A stretch of 64,000 nt of DNA from Teredinibacter waterburyi (GTDB lineage Bacteria > Pseudomonadota > Gammaproteobacteria > Pseudomonadales > Cellvibrionaceae), in NCBI RefSeq assembly GCF_001922985.1, contig NZ_MRUH01000164.1, positions 62,001-126,000 of the forward strand. Direction: 5' to 3'. The notes under the pieces are model-generated. The model had not been told where the DNA came from. It saw only the letters and a list, made by a program, of their open reading frames with translations, and searched no databases. The position numbers and the translations under genes are program-made. Positions 20,806 through 29,308 of the stretch are shown piece after piece; the stretch's first letter is position 1, and each line of letters starts with the position of its first letter.

Positions 20806-21468
20806 ATGAGTTTACGCGCAGTTTTTTTTGACCTAGATGGCACGCTGCTCGATACCGCTGGCGATCTTGGCAATGCATTAAACAAACTACTCGTAGCGGA
20901 AGGCAAGCGACCGCTCCCCCTTAGCGATATTCGCGGTGTTGTATCCGACGGTGCGAACGCCCTATTAAAACTTGGTTTTGATGTAACACCTGATGATAAC
21001 GACTGGAACAGACTGAGAGAGAAGTTACTCAATTTTTATTTAGACGATATCGCCAGCGCAACGGAGCCCTTTAAAGGTATCTACGAACTCATTCAAGAAT
21101 TGACCAACAATAATATCGGCTGGGGAATCGTCACCAATAAGCCAGTAACCTACACCGAGCCGCTGATGACCTATTTCGAATTTGCCAGCCCGCCCCTAGC
21201 GACGATTTGCCCAGAGCATGTAGTCGAGCGTAAACCGGCGGCGGAGGCGTTACTACTTGCCTGCAGTCACGCAAAGGTGGATGTGTCTGAGGTAGTTTAT
21301 GTCGGCGATCACGAGCGCGATATTCTTTGCGGAATAAACGCAGGCGTCCCCACCATCGCGGTCGGCTACGGTTACATTCCCGAACATAATTCCCATAAAA
21401 GTTGGAATGCAACCCATACCGTTAATCACGCCAACGAAATTTGGCCAGTGCTACAACAGTACTTGTAA
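20806..21468 (+). CDS. mupP: HAD phosphatase, probable N-acetylmuramic acid 6-phosphate phosphatase MupP
   Basis: A 220-residue HAD-superfamily phosphatase. Motif I is FFDLDGTLLDT at residues 7-17, motif II a serine/threonine in the IVTNKP segment, and motif IV VYVGDHERDI. It resembles phosphoglycolate phosphatase (Gph). Its position directly after ubiG and before yciK is that of mupP in Pseudomonas, whose product dephosphorylates MurNAc-6-P in the cell-wall recycling route that bypasses de novo UDP-MurNAc synthesis. The context favours MupP, but Gph activity cannot be excluded. Confidence 0.8.
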   Translation: MSLRAVFFDLDGTLLDTAGDLGNALNKLLVAEGKRPLPLSDIRGVVSDGANALLKLGFDVTPDDNDWNRLREKLLNFYLDDIASATEPFKGIYELIQELTNNNIGWGIVTNKPVTYTEPLMTYFEFASPPLATICPEHVVERKPAAEALLLACSHAKVDVSEVVYVGDHERDILCGINAGVPTIAVGYGYIPEHNSHKSWNATHTVNHANEIWPVLQQYL

Positions 21469-21560
21469 ATAACCAGCCGTAGCTGTAAGTAATATCCGAA
21501 TAGACGATTCCGTTAGATCTATTCATTTTCTAACCCTTACTTTTAAACAACGATTTTTTT

Positions 21561-22325
21561 ATGATAGACGCAGACACTTTTTATAATTATCAAGCACCAG
21601 CCAACTCGCTCGCAGGCAAAATTATATTAGTTACTGGCGCTGGTGACGGCGTCGGCCGTGCCGCTTCGCTCGCCTACGCCGAAGCCGGAGCAACCGTTAT
21701 TTTGATGGGGCGAACTCAATCAAAACTCGAACAGGTTTACGATGCTATCGAAGCCGCCGGCTATGCCAAACCAGCGATTGTGCCGTTTAATTTTGAGGGA
21801 GCTGCAGAGCAGGACTACATCGAAATTAAAAATGTTTTGGCAACAGAGTTTAATCAACTCGACGGCTTGCTTCACAACGCCGCCGAATTAGGCCCCTGTA
21901 CACCACTGGTCAACTATTCGCTTAGCTATTGGCATAAGCTAATGCAAGTTAACGTTACCGCGCCTTTTATCCTGACGAAAACACTACTGCCTATGCTGCA
22001 AGAATCCGACAATGGCAGTATCGTTTTTACGGGATCTTCGGTGAGCACTAAGGGCAAGGCCTATTGGGGAGCTTATTCAGCCTCGAAAGGTGCACTTGAA
22101 AACTTAATGCAAGTGCTCGCAGACGAACTCGACGGCACCAGTAATGTTCGAACCAATTCGATTAACCCAGGTCCAGTGCGTACACGTATGCGCGCTAGCG
22201 TTTGCCCAGCGGAAGATCCCGCAACGGTTGCCACGCCCGAGTCGATAATGAATCAATATTTATTTTTGATGAATGCCGATAGCATTGGCATAAGTGGCCA
22301 GCAATTTAATGCTCAGAAGAGTTGA
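21561..22325 (+). CDS. yciK: YciK-type short-chain dehydrogenase/reductase
   Basis: A 254-residue SDR oxidoreductase. The cofactor-binding glycine motif TGAGDGVGRA lies near residue 25, NAA is mid-protein, and the catalytic YSASKGAL motif is at about residue 173 with the upstream serine in TGSSVS. The N-terminal block YQAPANSLAGKIILVTGAGDG is typical of the YciK group. The substrate is unknown. It is the last gene of the ubiG-mupP-yciK run. Its 3' end overlaps by 20 bp the 3' end of the convergent lipoprotein gene, so there is no terminator between the two transcripts. Confidence 0.87.
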   Translation: MIDADTFYNYQAPANSLAGKIILVTGAGDGVGRAASLAYAEAGATVILMGRTQSKLEQVYDAIEAAGYAKPAIVPFNFEGAAEQDYIEIKNVLATEFNQLDGLLHNAAELGPCTPLVNYSLSYWHKLMQVNVTAPFILTKTLLPMLQESDNGSIVFTGSSVSTKGKAYWGAYSASKGALENLMQVLADELDGTSNVRTNSINPGPVRTRMRASVCPAEDPATVATPESIMNQYLFLMNADSIGISGQQFNAQKS

Positions 22326-23067
22326 GATTAGTTGTAGGCGTTTCGCCATCAAGCGACTCTGGATCCCTTTGCTCTTCATCGGCTGACGAGGAGTTCAGAG
22401 GCGTCGTGTCGGTAGCTGTAGGACTACTTTCTAACGGGTCCAAGGCTACCGCATCAACAACCGGCACTGGGTAGTATTTTATTGGTGTTGCGATGGGCTC
22501 GACATTAACCGAGCTTTTGATCTCTGCCGGCAGCGTATCAGATGATTTTTCCAGGGTGTCTTGCGAGACTGCGCGGGTCGAACTTTCACTCGTCGCCGTT
22601 CCGAAATAACTTACATTCGCCTTCCTGCCACGTTTAGGCATTTTAAAGTAACGCTCGGCGTCGACTTCTTGATGCCTATCTCGCCAGTGCTTTTTGACGA
22701 GATCTTCCGCGAACAACACATGAAAATATTCTCGCTCTAACTGCTCACCTTTGTACTTAAGCACCGCCAATAGACTTGTATGTTGTGCTTCAGATTTTAC
22801 TAGCTCGTAGGTGTATAGCTGCTGTTCATTAGGGCCGACGATCATATCGAGCGGTTCACCTAACTGCGACACCACCCAATCTTTGCGGGTTTTATTGCGT
22901 CTAATATCGTGAAAAAACGCCTCGGAAATTTCACCCTCCAAGTCGTTGTAGGTAACCTGAGAGGAAACGCTGCAACCAGTAGTAAAGGTAATAATAAAAA
23001 TTAGATAGCCACACGCGAGATACACACAGCGGCATGTCATTAGGTTAATCAAGCGATGTAGTGACAT
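22306..23067 (-). CDS. Predicted outer-membrane-type lipoprotein at the end of the chemotaxis operon
   Basis: A 253-residue protein of no family I recognise. The N-terminus carries a hydrophobic stretch ending FTTGC, a plausible lipobox with Cys32 as the acylation site. An alternative ATG at residue 10 would give a shorter signal peptide. The following region (about residues 45-150) contains KDWVVSQLGEP, reminiscent of the SmpA/BamE-like motif around WxxxxLGxP. The rest is Ser/Thr/Pro/Glu-rich and probably disordered. Its start codon overlaps the stop of the DUF2802-type gene (TAATG), so translation is coupled to the polar chemotaxis operon. The function is unknown. Confidence 0.7.
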   Translation of the reverse strand: MSLHRLINLMTCRCVYLACGYLIFIITFTTGCSVSSQVTYNDLEGEISEAFFHDIRRNKTRKDWVVSQLGEPLDMIVGPNEQQLYTYELVKSEAQHTSLLAVLKYKGEQLEREYFHVLFAEDLVKKHWRDRHQEVDAERYFKMPKRGRKANVSYFGTATSESSTRAVSQDTLEKSSDTLPAEIKSSVNVEPIATPIKYYPVPVVDAVALDPLESSPTATDTTPLNSSSADEEQRDPESLDGETPTTNLNSSEH

Positions 23068-23612
23068 TACGCTTCGGCAAAATAGCCGGTTTTAACTGGC
23101 GCTGCGGGTTTGGACGTGATCGTGTTAACGCTACTGTTAGCTTGCCCTAGATAGGACTGTGTGCTGGCCGACTTTACGCCGGACTGTACAGAATTGGATC
23201 GGGCTTGTTGCTGTTGCAGTAATTTCATCAAAGCAATTTCAGATGCGGATAAACCACTATTGGTAACGACTGTTGCTTCGTCTACCCCCTGCTCCAATAA
23301 TTTTTGAGCCTGAGCGTAAGAAAACTCCAGATCATTCTGACGAATATCATCCTGCTGCGTCTTTAAACAGCGCATCTTATTTTCTAAAACCATCATGCGC
23401 TGCCCCATACCTAAGGAACCAGAGCTGACTAGCTGAAGTTGCTTGATATGTTCGCTAATTTGCTGCTGTAATTGCTGCTGCATATCGGTTTGCAACTGTG
23501 CCGATCGACGTAAGCCCAACTGCACATAAGTTATTGCAAATAGCGCCAATACAAATGCCGTTGCTGCAATTGGCCCAGCGTAGGTAGATAACAATTCGTT
23601 AAAAAACGTCAT
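23067..23612 (-). CDS. DUF2802-type membrane-anchored protein of the chemotaxis operon
   Basis: A 181-residue protein with one N-terminal transmembrane segment (about residues 13-34). A glutamine-rich coiled coil (40-100) follows, and then a short conserved-looking helical segment, YAQAKLLEQG with VVTNSGLSASEIALMK. It resembles the uncharacterised DUF2802 protein that follows parC-parP-cheW in Pseudomonas. Its place after cheW suggests a role at the polar chemoreceptor array or flagellar pole, but no function is established. The stop overlaps the next start by one base. Confidence 0.75.
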   Translation of the reverse strand: MTFFNELLSTYAGPIAATAFVLALFAITYVQLGLRRSAQLQTDMQQQLQQQISEHIKQLQLVSSGSLGMGQRMMVLENKMRCLKTQQDDIRQNDLEFSYAQAQKLLEQGVDEATVVTNSGLSASEIALMKLLQQQQARSNSVQSGVKSASTQSYLGQANSSVNTITSKPAAPVKTGYFAEA

Positions 23613-23713
23613 AGTAAAACCTCTATATGAAGGTACTACCTTAATTGTTAAGGCAAACCTCTATGCGTTAGACACGATTCGTTACGGCGCTGTTTACAAA
23701 AGCCAAAAGGCCA

Positions 23714-24199
23714 TTATGCGCCTTCGATTTCGGCCCACTCGTCGTCGGTAAGTAATTTATCAAGCTCGATTAAAATAAGCAGTTCATTGTTTTTGTGGCA
23801 TACGCCCTGAATAAATTTCGCGCTTTCTTCATTGCCGACATTCGGCGCAGTTTCAATCTCTGACTGACGCAAATAGACAACTTCGGCAACACTGTCTACC
23901 AAAATGCCGATGACATGTTTATCCGCTTCAATAATCACCACACGGGTATTGTCGGTAACTTCTCCCGGCGGCAAGCCAAAACGTTCACGAGTATCGATTA
24001 CCGTTACCACATTACCGCGCAGATTTATTATGCCTAAGACATAACTCGGCGCGCCGGGCACTGGCGCAATCTCGGTATAACGCAATACCTCTTGCACCTG
24101 CATCACATTTACACCGTAGGTTTCACCCGCCAGCTTAAACGTGACCCATTGCAATACGGGGTCTTGCCCGGATTTGTTGTTCGCAAGGTTTGCTGCCAT
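23714..24199 (-). CDS. cheW: Chemotaxis coupling protein CheW (main array)
   Basis: A 161-residue single CheW domain. It links receptors to the CheA P5 domain in chemoreceptor arrays. Visible CheW features are WVTFKLAGETYGVNVMQVQEVLRY, INLRGNVVTVIDTRERFGLP and VDSVAEVVYL. The length and position after parP match the cheW of Pseudomonas cluster I. It is expected to serve the CheA encoded at 29309-31564. Confidence 0.95.
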   Translation of the reverse strand: MAANLANNKSGQDPVLQWVTFKLAGETYGVNVMQVQEVLRYTEIAPVPGAPSYVLGIINLRGNVVTVIDTRERFGLPPGEVTDNTRVVIIEADKHVIGILVDSVAEVVYLRQSEIETAPNVGNEESAKFIQGVCHKNNELLILIELDKLLTDDEWAEIEGA

Positions 24200-24367
24200 G
24201 AATATAAATCCTCAAGTCGGTAATACGTCACCAGCACAGCTGCTGAGTGGTGTTTTGGCGCATTGCAGGGTTATCAGTGTCAAAATTCAGCCGCATTTTG
24301 CCGGAATTACCTATTAATATAGTTAATTGCAGCATCTATGCCAGTCGCGACGGCAAAATAGTCCGCG

Positions 24368-25525
24368 TCACCGAGATTTCTTTTCCGATGAGGAGAGTAT
24401 TGCCGCCATCTGGGGGATATCAACCAAGGCGCACATCGCGGATTTAACCGTACCCGCTAGCCAAGGTCGCTTGGTTCGTTGAGAGCGCCACACTACATCG
24501 GAGGGCTCGAGCGTAACGGGTTGATTGACGCTATTTACAGCAAGCCCCCAAGGTAAGCCATCGATGGTTACCACGTATTTGGCGGTGTCCAAAAATGTCT
24601 GGTCGTACTTTTCTGGCATAACAAACAACGCTGTGTTGAGTGTTTTAATCGGCCCATTTGCTGTCTTTAGCAGCCCCATAAACCATTCAGACTGACCAAA
24701 GATTGGCGTTAAAGATTCGTTTATCTGTTGAATCTGGCCCAGCGCAACCAAAGGCACCGCCAAGGTTAAACCGGAAACATCAAACAGCAACACATCAAAT
24801 CGCTGCTGAGCCCATACCGGTCGCCCGTTTGGCTCCCAGGCTAAAATGGCATTTACCCCCGACTTTACCGCGGTCTCATCTTCGGTGGGGCTATTGAGGT
24901 CATTGTTGATGTGACCATCCACAGCCGTATCGGCAGCACTATCCTCCACTGGGTTAATCACCACGGGTACGCTTGCAATATCCCGCTCTGGGGATGTAAC
25001 TATCGGAGACGCTTCGATGGGAGGAGCTGTGATCGGCTTAGGCCGCTCGGTCGTCTTTGGCGCGCTCCGCTTAGCCACAACCTTGGGCAAATTCTGGCTA
25101 AGTAGCGCTTGTAGCTGTTCGCGCTTAACGGCCTCTAGCTCGGCGAGAGCAGCTTGTCGATCGTGGGGTTGGATATGCGTTACGGACTGGCGGCGCAGAG
25201 CCGCAACAGCGCTAGACTCGCCTCGAGTAATCGAACTAGGGGCCGTCGAACTAGAGGCTGAGCGAGCCTGTATCATCGCGTGCGACAGGGTGTTGGATGG
25301 ACTTACGCTCTGCACGGTAGGCACTGTTAGCCTTGCAGGCACAATGGTATTCGATGGCAGCGCGGCGGAAAGGTCAGCAATTGGCTCTTCAGGCGCCACC
25401 GCGCCACCAGCCGACGTTTGAGCGGCTAGCTGTTCACCAGAATCAATTTGCTTAGCCGGTTGTTCAGCAAAAAGGCTATCAAAGTAGTCAAGAATCTCGT
25501 GATCGGGATTAAACGGCTTATCCAC
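24368..25525 (-). CDS. parP: ParP, CheW-like polar array tethering protein
   Basis: A 385-residue protein with a long Pro/Ala/Ser-rich variable region and a C-terminal CheW-like domain (about the last 150 residues, from RFDVLLFDVSGLTLAVPL). This is the ParP layout. In Vibrio and Pseudomonas ParP binds ParC through its N-terminal part and receptors plus CheA through the CheW-like domain, keeping the array at the pole. The start is probably the GTG at 25525, preceded by GGGAGGTGCGA and overlapping the parC stop as GTGGATAA. An ATG 36 bp upstream is possible but lies deep inside parC. A short hydrophobic motif, ILDYFDSLF, near the N-terminus may be the partner-binding peptide. Confidence 0.85.
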   Translation of the reverse strand: MDKPFNPDHEILDYFDSLFAEQPAKQIDSGEQLAAQTSAGGAVAPEEPIADLSAALPSNTIVPARLTVPTVQSVSPSNTLSHAMIQARSASSSTAPSSITRGESSAVAALRRQSVTHIQPHDRQAALAELEAVKREQLQALLSQNLPKVVAKRSAPKTTERPKPITAPPIEASPIVTSPERDIASVPVVINPVEDSAADTAVDGHINNDLNSPTEDETAVKSGVNAILAWEPNGRPVWAQQRFDVLLFDVSGLTLAVPLVALGQIQQINESLTPIFGQSEWFMGLLKTANGPIKTLNTALFVMPEKYDQTFLDTAKYVVTIDGLPWGLAVNSVNQPVTLEPSDVVWRSQRTKRPWLAGTVKSAMCALVDIPQMAAILSSSEKKSR

Positions 25526-26321
25526 TCGCACCTCCCGCCGCCATCTTAAGCTCGCTTTCACTTCCCATTAAGTGGTTATAGAGCGAATGGTAAGCTGCGA
25601 CAGCACGTGAATTAGCGTCAAACAAATTGGGCGGCACACCGGCCTTACTGGCATCACGCAAGCGGGTGTCGATTGGGATTTTGCCCGCCCACACCGGTAC
25701 TCCAAAGTCATTACGAATGGTACGTAAACTCGACACAGATGCCTGTGTACGGCGATCGTAAATCGTCGCCACTATGTGATACGAAACCTGCTGTTTACGC
25801 GATTTAGTCATCATCTGCAGGGTGTGTAATATTCGCTCGAGCCCCTTAATGGCCAAGAACTCTGTCTGCACAGGGATCACCAATTGCGTACAGGCTGCAA
25901 TGGCGTTAATCATTAACACGCCCAACTGTGGCGGACAGTCGATAATTGCCAAATCATAGTCGTCAGACACCGCCGCTAAAGCGCGACGGATAACCAACCC
26001 CATACCATCGCCGACCGCGCGGCGCTCGAGCGTGGCCAATGGCGTGGACGCCGGTAATACAGAGATGTTACTAAAGGGCGTTGGTAAGATCAGTTTTTCG
26101 ACCATATTGTGATTAATACGCTCGCGCTGATCAAACAGGGTAAAACTACTTTCGGTGAGGGTGTCCGGATTTTGTCGGAAATAGACAGTTAGCGAGCCGT
26201 GGGGGTCTAGGTCGAGTAATAGCACACGCTTGCCTGCAGCGGCAGCTAAGCCGCCGAGCGCAACGCTAGTGGTGGTTTTACCAACCCCACCCTTTTGATT
26301 TGCTACTGTCCAAATCTGCAC
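25518..26321 (-). CDS. parC: ParC, ParA/MinD-type ATPase for polar array placement
   Basis: A 267-residue ParA-family ATPase. The deviant Walker A motif NQKGGVGKTTTS begins at residue 8. The Walker B-like block DLAIIDCPPQLG lies near residue 120, and a ParA-type C-terminal domain follows. Its location between motD and parP identifies it as the chemotaxis ParC rather than the chromosome-partition ParA, which travels with parB. ParC recruits and segregates the chemosensory arrays to the cell poles. It overlaps parP by 8 bp. Confidence 0.9.
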   Translation of the reverse strand: MQIWTVANQKGGVGKTTTSVALGGLAAAAGKRVLLLDLDPHGSLTVYFRQNPDTLTESSFTLFDQRERINHNMVEKLILPTPFSNISVLPASTPLATLERRAVGDGMGLVIRRALAAVSDDYDLAIIDCPPQLGVLMINAIAACTQLVIPVQTEFLAIKGLERILHTLQMMTKSRKQQVSYHIVATIYDRRTQASVSSLRTIRNDFGVPVWAGKIPIDTRLRDASKAGVPPNLFDANSRAVAAYHSLYNHLMGSESELKMAAGGASG

Positions 26322-26357
26322 CTGTTACACCCTATTTCTTGCGGGAAGCACTAGTCA

Positions 26358-27290
26358 TCAATTGTTATTGCGAGGTAGATCGGGGTCGCTAGAAAACAAC
26401 AAGCCACCGCTGGGAAGTTTTACTGGCTTAACCCGCCCATCCGGCAGCTCGCGCGAAGGCGCTTCATCGCCAGCGTCTCCGGGCACACCATCGTTACCAT
26501 CTTGATTACGCGCGTCATTAATACCATTACTAACAATATTGTCGAGATTGGTATCTTCGCCGCTATTCGCCACAACACCGCTCTCTGAAATTATCTTATC
26601 GGCAGCGGCCCGTGGAACTTCAGCTCGCTCGCGCGCAACGCGCAAAACGACACGACGATTTTTAGCCCGCCCTTCGTCGCTGGTATTGTCGGCAACTGGT
26701 TGAAATTCACCAAAGCCAACCGCAGACAAACGTTTCGGGGCGACACCATTCAACGCAAGAATATCAACAACGGCGGCTGCGCGAGCCGCCGACAATTCCC
26801 AATTATTATGAAAGCGTGCATTTTGCCGTAAGGGGACATCATCGGTATGCCCGCTCACCGCTACGGCATTTTCATAAGGGCCAAGAATATCAGCCACTTC
26901 CGCAAAAATGGTTTTTGCCTGAGGGTTTGGTTCTGCGCTGCCCGAAGCAAACAATAGGTTAGAATCAACCTCGATTTCTACCCAGCTTTCATTGCCAAAC
27001 ACCGCAACACTTTGATCGGAAACAAGCGTGTCCAAAGCCGACATCAGCTGACTGGCAACATCATCTAACTTTGCAAGTTGATCTGGCGGCTGAGCGACTG
27101 CTGTCGAGGTGGCATTGTGATCAAACGCTTTGCTAAGCGTATCGGAAAGCACTCGGTATTTATTTTCGTTGACCTGAGATACCGAGTACATCACCACGAA
27201 AAAGCCAAACAGCAAGGTGATAAAATCGGAGTAAGACACTAACCAGCGTTCGTGGTTAATCTTGGTTTCAATGGGAGTTCGACGAATCAC
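26358..27290 (-). CDS. motD: Flagellar stator protein MotD (MotB family)
   Basis: A 310-residue MotB-family stator subunit. The single N-terminal transmembrane helix contains the proton-binding aspartate in SYSDFITLLFGFFVVMYS. An OmpA/peptidoglycan-binding domain follows with GHTDDVPLR, NWELSAARA and RAKNRRVVL. The C-terminal tail (about residues 230-310) is Asp/Asn/Gly-rich. It pairs with MotC directly upstream. In P. aeruginosa MotCD is the stator needed for swarming and high load, whereas MotAB is encoded elsewhere. Confidence 0.93.
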   Translation of the reverse strand: MIRRTPIETKINHERWLVSYSDFITLLFGFFVVMYSVSQVNENKYRVLSDTLSKAFDHNATSTAVAQPPDQLAKLDDVASQLMSALDTLVSDQSVAVFGNESWVEIEVDSNLLFASGSAEPNPQAKTIFAEVADILGPYENAVAVSGHTDDVPLRQNARFHNNWELSAARAAAVVDILALNGVAPKRLSAVGFGEFQPVADNTSDEGRAKNRRVVLRVARERAEVPRAAADKIISESGVVANSGEDTNLDNIVSNGINDARNQDGNDGVPGDAGDEAPSRELPDGRVKPVKLPSGGLLFSSDPDLPRNNN

Positions 27291-27307
27291 GTAACAATGC
27301 CTCCTTA

Positions 27308-28048
27308 TTAATGGAGGTAACCACTGAGTTTCATCTCAATAGCTTTAGGGTTTTCACCGTCCGCAATGGCAATTATTCCCTCGATAAGCAACTCGCGAAA
27401 CTGTGATTGCTCACGAATACACGCCTTTAATTTATTCGCTACCGGCAGCAAAAATAAATTGGCGAAGGCAACACCGTAAATTGTGGCAACAAATGCAATC
27501 GCAATACCGGGACCGAGCTCTGCTGGGTCAGCCAAATGTCGCATCACATGGATAAGCCCCATAACCGCGCCAATAATACCTATGGTGGGCGCATAGCCAC
27601 CCATGCTTTCATAAAACTGCACAGCGTCGTGATCGCGCTGTTCCGCGACGATCAAATCTGTTTCCATAACATGTCTAATGACTTCCGGCTCACTTCCGTC
27701 AACCAGAAGCTGTAATCCTTTTTTCGAGAACTTGTCCTTCTCTTTATCCGCAATATTTTCCAAACCCAACAAACCATCGCGGCGCGCAGAATGAGCCCAA
27801 CTCACAACACGGCCAATCCCCTGTTTAAATTGTTGCCTCGGCGGTAAAAAAATCCATTTAAATAACGATAGTGCGCGTCGTAATCCACGCATAGGGGTTT
27901 GCAAAATGGCGGCACCAATGGTGCCACCAAAAACAATTAGCGCAGCGGGGCCATTTGCCAAAGCCGCCCAACTACCGCCTTCAAGTAAGTTGCCACCGAG
28001 CAAAGCTGTAAAGCCAAGAATAACGCCGACAACACTTAAGATATCCAT
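27308..28048 (-). CDS. motC: Flagellar stator protein MotC (MotA family)
   Basis: A 246-residue polytopic MotA-family stator subunit with four hydrophobic segments (about residues 3-20, 30-50, 146-168 and 178-200). Between them lies the cytoplasmic loop with conserved basic and acidic positions that contact FliG. The family block GGYAPTIGIIGAVMGLIHVM is clear. It sits between cheB and motD with 12-bp and 17-bp gaps, as in Pseudomonas, so it is MotC rather than the distant MotA. Confidence 0.93.
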   Translation of the reverse strand: MDILSVVGVILGFTALLGGNLLEGGSWAALANGPAALIVFGGTIGAAILQTPMRGLRRALSLFKWIFLPPRQQFKQGIGRVVSWAHSARRDGLLGLENIADKEKDKFSKKGLQLLVDGSEPEVIRHVMETDLIVAEQRDHDAVQFYESMGGYAPTIGIIGAVMGLIHVMRHLADPAELGPGIAIAFVATIYGVAFANLFLLPVANKLKACIREQSQFRELLIEGIIAIADGENPKAIEMKLSGYLH

Positions 28049-28060
28049 CGCCGCGTTCCG

Positions 28061-29197
28061 CTAGAGGTCGCTGAGGAGACGCGGGGCAACGTCTTTTACA
28101 GCCATAACTTCATCGCTTAAACCCGCGCGAGCTACTGCAGCCGGCATACCATAAACCACACAGGTTTCTTGGTTTTGGCTCCATATAAAAGAACCTTTTT
28201 GCTTTAGTAAGCGTGCACCCTCGCAACCATCGGCACCCATACCAGTAAGAACAATACCAAGAACCTTACCGCCAAAAGACGCTGCAGCTGAGGCAAAGGT
28301 AACGTCCACACAAGGCTTATAGTTAACCCTATCATCACCATCCAATATTTTTACACTGGAACCGGCGCGGTCAAACATAAGCTGCTTTCCACCGGGCGCG
28401 ATTAATACCCTACCGGCAATTAGCTTATCGCCAGTTTCTGCCTCTTTTACCGAAATTTTGCACTGACGATTAAGACGTTCGGCAAATGCTCGGGTAAAGT
28501 TCTCAGGCATATGCTGAATGACAATCACGGGGAAATGAAAATCGCTGGGCAATGCGGCTATAATTTCTGACAAAGCAACAGGGCCGCCTGTAGAAGCACC
28601 GATAACAACAATTTTGACCGACCCTTTTAGCTTCTTTGGCGACGTTGAAACCGCTCCAGATGTAGGAGTCGATTGCGAAGCCTGAGTTTTTGCGGCGAGA
28701 CGCTGGCGCAGTGCCGCGGTAACCTCTTTGGCTTTTTGAGATTTTGTTGCGGCAACAGCAGCCAGCTCATCAGTCTTGCGCTTTGCCGCTTCGGGGTTGG
28801 CCGAACTCGCAAAACCAATAAGCGTATCGTGCAACTTAGACTTCAACGCTTGAGAATTGCGAGAAACTTCAGCGAAGTTTTTAGGGATAAAATCGACTGC
28901 ACCAGCATCCAAAGCATCGAGGGTAATTGTCGCCCCTTCATAAGTCATCGAAGAGAACATCACAATGGGTACTGGTTTGGATGCCATAATCACACGCACG
29001 GCCGAAACACCATCCATGCGCGGCATTTCATAATCCATAGTGATCACGTCGGGATTCAGGCTCGCCGCTAAATCGATAGCTTCTTGGCCGTTAGCGGCAA
29101 TGCCAACAACCTCCAAATCTGGATGTTCATTGATGATTTCTTTCAGGCGATGCTGAAAGAAACTAGAATCATCAACGACTAAAACCTTATAGGGCAC
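28061..29197 (-). CDS. cheB: Chemotaxis methylesterase/glutaminase CheB (main array)
   Basis: A 378-residue response-regulator methylesterase. The receiver domain has phosphoacceptor D55 in TMDYEMP. An Ala/Gln/Ser-rich linker spans about 135-190. The C-terminal esterase carries the serine in GASTGGP (S202), the histidine in IQHMP (H229) and the aspartate in GMGADGCEG (D323). It removes receptor methyl groups for adaptation at the array served by the CheA just upstream. No cheR is present in this operon; the only cheR in the window is in the second Che cluster. Confidence 0.95.
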   Translation of the reverse strand: MPYKVLVVDDSSFFQHRLKEIINEHPDLEVVGIAANGQEAIDLAASLNPDVITMDYEMPRMDGVSAVRVIMASKPVPIVMFSSMTYEGATITLDALDAGAVDFIPKNFAEVSRNSQALKSKLHDTLIGFASSANPEAAKRKTDELAAVAATKSQKAKEVTAALRQRLAAKTQASQSTPTSGAVSTSPKKLKGSVKIVVIGASTGGPVALSEIIAALPSDFHFPVIVIQHMPENFTRAFAERLNRQCKISVKEAETGDKLIAGRVLIAPGGKQLMFDRAGSSVKILDGDDRVNYKPCVDVTFASAAASFGGKVLGIVLTGMGADGCEGARLLKQKGSFIWSQNQETCVVYGMPAAVARAGLSDEVMAVKDVAPRLLSDL

Positions 29198-29308
29198 TTA
29201 ACATCCTCTTTAATTGCTAATTAAGCTAGCTAAATAATTATTCGTGATTATTAATATCTTCCCAATTTATTGACCGTCACTTAAGTAGTGAACATCTAAA
29301 CAACAATG

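Noticed and set aside
25017-25421. 134-codon plus-strand frame opposite parP
   Set aside because: It is a shadow of the Pro/Ala-rich parP linker with low-complexity composition.
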